Part shown: one piece after another, positions 58,505-64,000 of the stretch | Layout of the letters: the number at the start of each line of letters is the position of its first letter | Position numbering within the stretch: the stretch's first letter is position 1 | NCBI RefSeq assembly: GCF_007991455.1 | Contig: NZ_BJYJ01000001.1 | Span: 310,001-374,000, forward strand | Direction: 5' to 3' | DNA from: Chryseobacterium hagamense | Lineage (GTDB): Bacteria > Bacteroidota > Bacteroidia > Flavobacteriales > Weeksellaceae | DNA length: 64,000 nucleotides | Position numbers and translations under genes: made by a program | The notes under the pieces: generated by a model | Told to the model about the DNA's origin: nothing | Database searches by the model: none | The model's input: the letters and a program-made list of their open reading frames with translations, nothing else

Positions 58505-59212
58505 TTAACCGATTCCCTGTTCTTTCCAGGTGAAAGGCGTTTTGATAAATCCTCCTGCAGCAGATACGATATCTTTCGGCTCCTTAGCAAGATCAAGTCC
58601 GTTTGCGTCGATCACATCATCACCTGAGAACGCTGCCGTCCCCGGGTTGATCAGGTTCCTGATAGCAGAAGCGTGTCTGGCCTCTACGGAAACGATTTTC
58701 CCTGCAATCACAAGATAATCCGGATTGGTGATGTATTTTCCGGCACCGTTATAGGCAGCTACCCCTGTATCTTCAAGTGCTTTTGCTGTAGCCAGTACGG
58801 AATTCCTGTCGTTAAAATTCACATTCGGATACTGGAACTCCAGTGTCGGCAATACGTTGGAAGTAGCTCCGCTGATGGCAGCCTTAAAGAAATCCCGGTG
58901 GATCACCTCATGGTGGTACAGGTCGGTGAAAATTTCCTTCTCGGCAGTTGAAATCCCTGAATAGAAATTATTAACCACTTTGGTATAGAAATCAGCTTCC
59001 AGCTGCTCAAGAGCATACGCATAGTTCAGGACGCCCACATCACCTTTCCCAAGGTCGAAAACATTGACGTCTACAAATTCGAATTCCTTATCTTCGCAAC
59101 CGATGAGGGTAAGGCCGGCCATGGCAAGACCTACACCGCTCAGCTTCAAAAAATTTCTTCTGCCTGTATCCAGGGTTGCTCCCTGGTTAGACACATTGAT
59201 CGTTTTTTTCAT
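58505..59212 (-). CDS. Ferritin-like lipoprotein with twin-arginine signal
   Basis: A 235-residue protein. The N-terminus has RRNFLKLSGVGLAMAGLTLIGC: a twin-arginine motif followed by a lipobox (LIGC), so it should be folded before Tat export and then lipidated. The helical domain keeps YALEQLEADFYTKVVNN, FTDLYHHEVIHRDFFKAAI, ALEDTGVAAYNG and VSVEARHASAIRNL, parallel to its downstream paralogue. It could carry a metal cofactor loaded in the cytoplasm. The pair probably forms a complex at the envelope. Confidence 0.85.
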   Translation of the reverse strand: MKKTINVSNQGATLDTGRRNFLKLSGVGLAMAGLTLIGCEDKEFEFVDVNVFDLGKGDVGVLNYAYALEQLEADFYTKVVNNFYSGISTAEKEIFTDLYHHEVIHRDFFKAAISGATSNVLPTLEFQYPNVNFNDRNSVLATAKALEDTGVAAYNGAGKYITNPDYLVIAGKIVSVEARHASAIRNLINPGTAAFSGDDVIDANGLDLAKEPKDIVSAAGGFIKTPFTWKEQGIG

Positions 59213-59258
59213 AATATTATTTATTTTAGCGTTAGTTTAAAATGAGAAAAGAAGAAAA

Positions 59259-59286
59259 AAACAGCATAAAAAAAATTATGCTGTTT
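59259..59286 (-). terminator. Terminator of the fasciclin gene
   Basis: AAACAGCATAA (59259-59269) pairs with TTATGCTGTTT (59276-59286); T-rich sequence follows on the minus strand. It shows that the fasciclin and ferritin-like genes are separate transcripts. Confidence 0.8.
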
Positions 59287-59301
59287 AAAACTAAGAAACC
59301 A

Positions 59302-59871
59302 TTACGGCATCAACACCGTATCTATTACATGAATAACACCATTTGACTGATTAACATCAGCAATCGTTACTTTTGCGTCATTTCCTTTGGAATCTCTTAC
59401 ATAAAGATTCTTGCCTTTTGCCCAGAAAGTTAATTCTTCACCTTCTACTGTTTTCATCATGGCCTTACCGTTACCGGCTTTCACTTCTGCCCAGATCTGC
59501 TTAGCACTGTATCTGCCAGGTAGAACATGATACGTTAGAATCTTGGTAAGCATCGCCTTATTTTCAGGCTTTACCAGATTATCTACCGTTCCTTTCGGCA
59601 ATTTTGCAAAAGCAGCATCTGTCGGGGCAAATACCGTAAATGGTCCTGCTCCCTGAAGTGTTTCTACCAATCCTGCTGCCTTTACCGCTGCCACCAGGGT
59701 CTTATGGTCTTTGGAATTTACCGCATTTTCGATAATATTTTTAGAAGGGTACATCGGAGCACCGCCCACCATTACCGTTTTTTCTTTCATTTGCTGAGCT
59801 GCTGCCGTTCCGCTGAAAGCGAAAGAGAGGATAGCTATTCCTAAGGCAGTAATTTTTGTTTTTGTGTTCAT
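59302..59871 (-). CDS. Fasciclin-domain secreted protein
   Basis: A 189-residue protein with a signal peptide ending near AAAQQMK and one fasciclin (FAS1) domain: [54 protein letters not shown] and the terminal [20 protein letters not shown] (H2-type). FAS1 proteins mediate cell adhesion or matrix binding. It is divergent from the ECF sigma gene, and in other bacteria FAS1 genes are often targets of such sigma/anti-sigma pairs. It is terminated separately from the ferritin-like pair. Confidence 0.93.
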   Translation of the reverse strand: MNTKTKITALGIAILSFAFSGTAAAQQMKEKTVMVGGAPMYPSKNIIENAVNSKDHKTLVAAVKAAGLVETLQGAGPFTVFAPTDAAFAKLPKGTVDNLVKPENKAMLTKILTYHVLPGRYSAKQIWAEVKAGNGKAMMKTVEGEELTFWAKGKNLYVRDSKGNDAKVTIADVNQSNGVIHVIDTVLMP

Positions 59872-60116
59872 TTTTTTGATTTTAAGTTCAATGTTGTATT
59901 TGACTGTGTTCTGACTTCATTTACGACAGCAGTTTTATTTCAGATTTAAAAAATTGAAAAAAAAACAAGATTAAAACCCAATCAACTGATTTACAATTGA
60001 TTAATTTTTATTTTATTTACGAAAATCATTCTTTTTATTTATATTTTTCCATAAATCATCCCTTGAGTATGATTTTTTTTTTAATGATTTAACATTTTTT
60101 TAGAATATTGAACAAT

Positions 60117-60728
60117 ATGGCTTTAAAATTGTTTGTTATCTACTTTATTTTACTACATTTGGAAACAAAAATATCCACTATTAAAACAAACTATTCGGAA
60201 GAGCAGCTGATCGTTTTATTAAAAGATAGAAACGAGACCGGTTTTCATCATTTGTATGATAACTACTCCGGCGCGCTGTATGGGGTTATTCTCCGAATTG
60301 TTCAGTCCAGGGAATATACTGAAGAAATTATTCAGGATGTTTTCGTTAAAATCTGGAATTCCATTAGTCAATATGATGCTTCAAAGGGTCGTTTCTATAC
60401 CTGGATGATCAATATTGCAAGGAATACTGCGATCGATTACTTAAAATCAAAGAGTTTTCAGAACGAACTTAAAAACCAATCGCTTCCCGATTTCGTATAT
60501 GATTCTGCAGAGCTTTCAACGACCAATGATTCTTCCGATTTTATCGGATTTAACAAAGTCCTGGAGAATCTGGAAACTGACAAGCAGGAACTTATCAATC
60601 TCGCATATTATCAGGGCTATACTCAGAATGAAATAGCTGAAAAACTGAAAATACCGCTGGGTACGGTAAAAACCAAAATGCGGAATGCGCTGATGAAATT
60701 AAAAGATTTGCTAAAAGATTATCAATAA
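60117..60728 (+). CDS. ECF RNA polymerase sigma factor
   Basis: A sigma-70 family factor of the extracytoplasmic type. Region 2 is LYDNYSGALYGVILRIVQ with EIIQDVFVKIWNSISQYD and WMINIARNTAIDYLKSK; region 4 has YTQNEIAEKLKIPLGTVKTKM. Its partner is the RskA-like anti-sigma factor starting 2 bp after its stop. The start is uncertain: the in-frame ATG at 60117 gives 203 residues but adds an odd hydrophobic stretch, and a TTTG-N18-TACATTTG promoter (60132-60161) would begin transcription after it. A non-ATG start near residue 20 is likely. Confidence 0.9.
   Translation: MALKLFVIYFILLHLETKISTIKTNYSEEQLIVLLKDRNETGFHHLYDNYSGALYGVILRIVQSREYTEEIIQDVFVKIWNSISQYDASKGRFYTWMINIARNTAIDYLKSKSFQNELKNQSLPDFVYDSAELSTTNDSSDFIGFNKVLENLETDKQELINLAYYQGYTQNEIAEKLKIPLGTVKTKMRNALMKLKDLLKDYQ
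60132..60161 (+). promoter_or_regulatory. Possible internal promoter of the sigma/anti-sigma operon
   Basis: TTTG (60132-60135), 18 bp, then TACATTTG (60154-60161) match the -33/-7 consensus in sequence and spacing. It lies inside the apparent 5-prime coding part, which casts doubt on that start. Confidence 0.5.
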
Positions 60729-60729
60729 A

Positions 60730-61539
60730 TTGAATACGAAAGAGTACATATCATCCGGAATTATAGAATCCTATATTCTAGGTCTTGCTGCGCCAGACGA
60801 AGCAGGGATTTTGGAGTGTGTGATGAAAAACAATGCAGAGGTAAAGGCCGCTTTCGAAGAAGCACAGAAAACTTTGGAAGATCTGGCCACAGTACAGGCT
60901 GTGACGCCTCCAACGGATTTAAAATCAAAAATCTGGAATACCATACAACAGGGACAGCCTGCTGAAGGGAAACAAATGGTGTTTGCAACGGATATTCCCG
61001 CTGCAAGGCCACAGGAAGAAATTAGGATTCAGGGAAACAGCAACTGGAAGACGTTCGCCATTGCTGCATCCGTACTGTTCCTGATCAGTATTGCCGGAAA
61101 TCTTTTCTGGATGAACGAACAGTCTCAGGCGAAAAAAGAAATTGCCGGAATACAGGCTGAAAAAGAGTCTCAGGATTTCGCCATGCAGAAGATGAACCGC
61201 AAAATGGCAATGGTAACCAACCCGGACATGAAAATGGTGATGCTGAAAGGAGTGGAGAAACATTCGGATTCCAAAGCTATGGTATTTTGGGATACCAAAA
61301 CCAAAGACGTCTATCTGGATGCGGAGAAGCTTCCTAAAGCTCCGGAGGGAATGCAATATCAGCTTTGGGCAATTGAAGACGGAAAACCGGTAGACGCCGG
61401 AATGTATACCCAGGAGAAAGACAGCAAAATTGCTCTCGCCAATATTCCCAAGGCACAGGCCTTTGCCATTACGCTGGAAAAGCAGGGTGGCAGCCCGGTA
61501 CCGACCATGGAAAATATGTACGTAATGGGAGAAATATAA
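60730..61539 (+). CDS. RskA-type anti-sigma factor
   Basis: A 269-residue single-pass membrane protein. Residues 1-95 form the cytoplasmic sigma-binding part (IIESYILGLAAPDEAGILEC, TPPTDLKSKIWNTIQQ), a membrane helix lies near 105-125 (FAIAASVLFLISIAGNLFW), and the external RskA domain ends with LPKAPEGMQYQLWAIEDGKPVDAG and FAITLEKQGGSPVPTM. It begins at TTG, 1 bp after the sigma stop, so expression is coupled. It would hold the sigma factor until an envelope signal arrives. Confidence 0.92.
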   Translation: MNTKEYISSGIIESYILGLAAPDEAGILECVMKNNAEVKAAFEEAQKTLEDLATVQAVTPPTDLKSKIWNTIQQGQPAEGKQMVFATDIPAARPQEEIRIQGNSNWKTFAIAASVLFLISIAGNLFWMNEQSQAKKEIAGIQAEKESQDFAMQKMNRKMAMVTNPDMKMVMLKGVEKHSDSKAMVFWDTKTKDVYLDAEKLPKAPEGMQYQLWAIEDGKPVDAGMYTQEKDSKIALANIPKAQAFAITLEKQGGSPVPTMENMYVMGEI

Positions 61540-61560
61540 GATTACCATTGAATATAAATA

Positions 61561-61593
61561 AAAAAAGATTAGCTGTAAGGACTGATCTTTTTT
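61561..61593 (+). terminator. Terminator of the sigma/anti-sigma operon
   Basis: AAAAAAGATTAG (61561-61572) pairs with CTGATCTTTTTT (61582-61593; one wobble), ending in a T run. Confidence 0.8.
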
Positions 61594-61648
61594 TATTGAA
61601 TGTTTTAAAAGGATATTGATTCGGCCTGATCGCATCAACTGATCATCC

Positions 61649-61680
61649 AAACCTCATAGGTTTTTTAACCTATGAGGTTT
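61649..61680. repeat. AAACCTCATAGGTT palindrome (14-bp stem)
   Basis: AAACCTCATAGGTT (61649-61662) and AACCTATGAGGTTT (61667-61680) form a perfect stem with TTTT in the loop. Palindromes of this type are common between Flavobacteriia genes and may act as a second terminator. Confidence 0.75.
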
Positions 61681-61716
61681 ATTATTCATAATCAATTCCC
61701 GGAACTGCTGAATTTT

Positions 61717-61952
61717 AATTTAATGTGAATTCGAATGTATCAAACTCATATTATGTATTTATGAAATAAAAAATAAAATTCAGATTGATTCAGCCAGCAT
61801 TAAACCAGCATTCCATGTGATAGAATGGCAAAATGTTTTAGTTTGAGAGTTAAGACCTTTATTATATTTTTAACCATGGGGACTTCCAGCATCCAGCTTC
61901 CCTCTTCCAGCCTGTTAATTCCGGTTCTTCTTCGAATTAACGTAAATTTAAT
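61717..61952 (+). repeat. Dispersed repeat R1, copy F (internally deleted)
   Basis: Begins AATTTAATGTGAATTCGAA and ends TTCGAATTAACGTAAATTTA, which are clear inverted copies of each other. The interior is shortened but keeps the core ACTTCCAGCATCCAGCTTCC (61882-61901). It gives the best view of the terminal inverted repeats. Confidence 0.8.
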
Positions 61953-62422
61953 CAGCGTACCAGATACCAGATTGCTACACCGATACCTGTATAAGCAGCA
62001 ACGGTGATGATATCGGCAATCGGTTGGGAAAAGCGTTTTTCCGCAATTTTATCTGCACTGATCTGGTTTTTGTGAAATTTCAGGACCCTTTTAGGCTGAT
62101 GAACCGGATGGGTTACCAGGCTGTCGCTTTCCCAGCGGTCCACAATTACTTTATAGCTTTTTCCGTCTACATCAATCTTAACATTTTTATTGGGCGTAAG
62201 TTTCTGCTGAACATTAACCGGAACCGGAGCCTGCTGACTCATATTCTGGGATTCGTTTCTTCCGTTTTTCAACTGCATAGCAGCATTTGAAGCAGCAGGT
62301 TCTCCGTTTCTCTGAGCGCCTTTTTGCTCATTAGCAACAGGATCTGCCGGCTTTTTAACCTGATATGTATAACAGCTGATCAGAGAGCATGATAAAATGA
62401 TAAGATAAAAATTCTTTCGCAT
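61952..62422 (-). CDS. Lipoprotein with C-terminal membrane segment, hypothetical
   Basis: A 156-residue protein with a lipoprotein signal (MRKNFYLIILSCSLISC), a Gln/Asn/Ala-rich linker, a folded middle (IDVDGKSYKVIVDRWESDSLVTH) and a C-terminal hydrophobic segment (IITVAAYTGIGVAIWYLV). No domain family is recognised. The middle part resembles bacteriophage- or transporter-linked small beta domains only in general shape. A TAAATTTG box (complement of 62427-62434) lies 4 bp upstream of the ATG, so the transcript may be leaderless. R1 copy F abuts the stop codon. Confidence 0.7.
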   Translation of the reverse strand: MRKNFYLIILSCSLISCYTYQVKKPADPVANEQKGAQRNGEPAASNAAMQLKNGRNESQNMSQQAPVPVNVQQKLTPNKNVKIDVDGKSYKVIVDRWESDSLVTHPVHQPKRVLKFHKNQISADKIAEKRFSQPIADIITVAAYTGIGVAIWYLVR

Positions 62423-62426
62423 GAGC

Positions 62427-62434
62427 CAAATTTA
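62427..62434 (-). promoter_or_regulatory. Promoter -7 box of the lipoprotein gene
   Basis: TAAATTTG on the minus strand matches TAnnTTTG. It ends 4 bp before the start codon, so transcription would start at or near the ATG. Confidence 0.5.
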
Positions 62435-62759
62435 AGAATTATATGTAATATCCGGTATTTTCTTTTAAAGATTACTTTAATAATATTGGAATGTTCTAAA
62501 ACCTAAAAACTTTAATACTTCATGCTGTAGGACATAAGAATTTGTTTTTTTTGATGGTTGGTTAATCCTGTTTCAAATGAGCTGAATGGTCTGTTTTTTG
62601 AACGCCAAGAACACCCACCACAATTTTATTAAGCCGTTACACTTATAAAAGCTTTAAAAAGCCTCATCTGTATGAAGAACGATGCAAAGCCCTGCAAGCT
62701 TTCAAAAATAAATTCAGTATCTTTAGATTACCTTTAATACAAAATCACAAAATAAATTT
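62435..62759. other. Intergenic region without recognised features
   Basis: AT-rich; it should contain the promoter of the aldo/keto reductase gene. A TATCTTTAG near 62720 is a near match to the -7 consensus. No open frame was recognised. Confidence 0.4.
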
Positions 62760-63710
62760 ATGAAAAAAAGAACCGTTAAAAATACCGGTTTATCCGTTGC
62801 TCCGATTAATTTCGGCGGAAATGTTTTCGGATGGACCCTCGATGAAAAACAGTCTTTTGAGCTCCTCGACAGATTTTTCGAAAAAGGCTTTAATTTTATT
62901 GATACCGCTGATACTTATTCCTGGTGGGTCAACGGCAAAGGCGGACAATCCGAGGAAATTATCGGCCGGTGGATGAAAAACCGTGGAAACCGGAACGATC
63001 TTGTTCTTGCGACAAAAGTAGGTTCCGAAACGGAGGAGCATGGCTACGATATCAGCCGCAAACATATCCTGAAATCTGTAGACGAATCCCTGCAAAGGCT
63101 TCAGACGGATCACATCGATCTTTATTACACCCATTTCGATGATCAGCAGACACCGGTTGAAGAAACATTATCTGCGTATGATGAATTGATCAGAGCCGGA
63201 AAGGTACGTTATATCGCGGCTTCTAACGTTTCACCGGAAAGACTGAAGGAATCGTTTAAAGTTGCCGAAGAACAGCATCTTCCGAAATACGTCGCTTTGC
63301 AGCCGCATTACAATTTAATGGAAAGAGAAGGCTTTGAAAAAAAGTATGCACCATTAGCGGAAGAATACGGGCTGAGCATATTTCCGTACTGGTCTCTGGC
63401 AGCAGGTTTTCTCACCGGTAAATACCGCAATGAATCTGATCTTTCCAAGAGCCAGCGTGGAGAAGGCGTCCGGAAATATCTGAATCCTGAAGGTCTGCAA
63501 GTTCTTAAGGCACTGGATGAAATCAGCAGCAAGCACCATTCGAAGCCGGCAACGGTTGCATTGGCCTGGTTACTGGTCCATCCGCTGATCACCGCACCGA
63601 TCGTAAGTGCCACCAGCGAATCCCAGCTTGAAACTTTATTTGCCGCCCCGGAACTTCAGCTGGATCATGAAGATCTTGAGCTATTGAATAAAGCTTCCGA
63701 TTTTAATTAA
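62760..63710 (+). CDS. Aldo/keto reductase
   Basis: A 316-residue NADPH-dependent TIM-barrel reductase. The tetrad is Asp and Tyr in FIDTADTYSWW, Lys in LATKVGSE and His in YYTHFDDQQTP. The YgdS/IolS-like loop KYRNESDLSKSQRG near residue 225 sets it apart from the AKR at 34052. The substrate is unknown. It is monocistronic with a hairpin terminator 170 bp downstream. A reverse R1 core fragment lies directly after the stop. Confidence 0.93.
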   Translation: MKKRTVKNTGLSVAPINFGGNVFGWTLDEKQSFELLDRFFEKGFNFIDTADTYSWWVNGKGGQSEEIIGRWMKNRGNRNDLVLATKVGSETEEHGYDISRKHILKSVDESLQRLQTDHIDLYYTHFDDQQTPVEETLSAYDELIRAGKVRYIAASNVSPERLKESFKVAEEQHLPKYVALQPHYNLMEREGFEKKYAPLAEEYGLSIFPYWSLAAGFLTGKYRNESDLSKSQRGEGVRKYLNPEGLQVLKALDEISSKHHSKPATVALAWLLVHPLITAPIVSATSESQLETLFAAPELQLDHEDLELLNKASDFN

Positions 63711-63711
63711 T

Positions 63712-63742
63712 AGGCTGGAAGAAGGGAACTGGATGCCGGAAG
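63712..63742 (-). repeat. R1 core fragment after the aldo/keto reductase gene (reverse orientation)
   Basis: AGGCTGGAAGAAGGGAACTG (63712-63731) continues to GATGCCGGAAGT, the reverse complement of the R1 core. The stop codon ends 1 bp before it. Confidence 0.6.
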
Positions 63743-63880
63743 TTTTTTGAAATTTCATGTTAAAATTCTCAGACCATGAAAATATCTGATTTCCTTTCTC
63801 ATGTGTTCTAAAATATTTCGACACATCAGTCTAAGCCTCGTGCGGGTTGTGTCAGAAATCCCGTCACTTTTCACCGACAA

Positions 63881-63914
63881 AAAATCCGCCCGGAAATTTT
63901 TCTGAGCGGATTTT
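63881..63914 (+). terminator. Terminator of the aldo/keto reductase gene
   Basis: AAAATCCGC (63881-63889) pairs with GCGGATTTT (63906-63914), followed by AT-rich sequence. Confidence 0.75.
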
Positions 63915-63924
63915 ATTCTGAACA

Positions 63925-64000
63925 TGATGTGAATTCAATCAGATTTAATTTGTCTTGAGTTAACTCCAGCTTTGAGCTATGTAATTTATTTAAAATTATT
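63925..64000 (+). repeat. Possible start of another R1 copy at the window edge
   Basis: ATGTGAATTCAATCAGAT resembles the left end of R1 copies A and D. The rest is cut or diverged, so this is tentative. Confidence 0.35.

Noticed and set aside
1..64000. tRNA, rRNA, prophage or insertion sequence
   Set aside because: Looked for CCA-ended cloverleaf regions, ribosomal stretches, integrase and transposase motifs; none were recognised by eye, though a short tRNA could be missed.

Overview
The window looks like a chromosomal segment of a Bacteroidota bacterium of the Flavobacteriia, most like Chryseobacterium or a close relative. The reasons are AT-rich intergenic DNA, promoters with the Bacteroidota -7 element TAnnTTTG, a type IX secretion sorting tail on a secreted nuclease, a bacillithiol redox cluster, families of PorT-like outer-membrane barrels, and proteins typical of the group. 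This assignment rests on recognition, not on a search. I saw no rRNA, tRNA, CRISPR array, phage or insertion sequence.

Layout. 1-5.9 kb: a secreted zinc metallopeptidase (cut by the window edge), an acyl-CoA dehydrogenase and a secreted endonuclease I. 6.0-9.7 kb: a SatD-like regulator plus DUF3307 membrane protein behind tandem palindromic operators, then purC and purF. 9.8-13.4 kb: four tandem outer-membrane barrel paralogues, one broken by two single-base deletions. 13.6-18.2 kb: aroB, a pseudouridine synthase, a nicotinamidase and a DEAD-box helicase. 18.4-20.4 kb: a tight operon for a bacillithiol-type thiol system (YfiT-like, DUF1569, YtxJ) ending in a Crp/Fnr regulator. 20.9-31.1 kb: a stress cluster (second Crp/Fnr regulator, KGG-repeat protein, DUF892 ferritin-like protein, large catalase, CinA-like protein, two SDRs, FAD-Rieske oxidoreductase) with two decayed genes (zinc alcohol dehydrogenase, DUF6766). 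31.5-41.6 kb: mixed single genes (oxidoreductases, chloramphenicol acetyltransferase-like protein, MFS pump, DsbA-like protein, nucleosidase, acetyltransferase). 42.1-48.2 kb: the four-gene ligase-associated DNA repair cluster. 48.9-55.3 kb: a MocR-type regulator divergent from a biotin operon led by an uncharacterised ferritin-like diiron protein, then bioF-bioD-bioB-bioA. 55.3-64 kb: an acetyltransferase, a DUF421 protein with a zinc ribbon, two exported ferritin-like proteins, a fasciclin protein, an ECF sigma/anti-sigma pair, a lipoprotein and an aldo/keto reductase.

Between genes lie two families of non-coding dispersed repeats. The first (here R1) is about 350-380 bp with imperfect terminal inverted repeats. 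It is present in at least five substantial copies and several deleted or fragmentary ones, and fills most of the long intergenic gaps. The second has inverted arms made of 7-bp units. Crp/Fnr-type palindromes at nearly constant distance from TAnnTTTG boxes suggest that several stress genes, and perhaps a small RNA, form a local regulon.

The most interesting leads are the diiron protein heading a biotin operon that has no recognisable pimeloyl-supply gene, the tandem SatD operators, the R1 element family, and the Crp/Fnr-type promoters.
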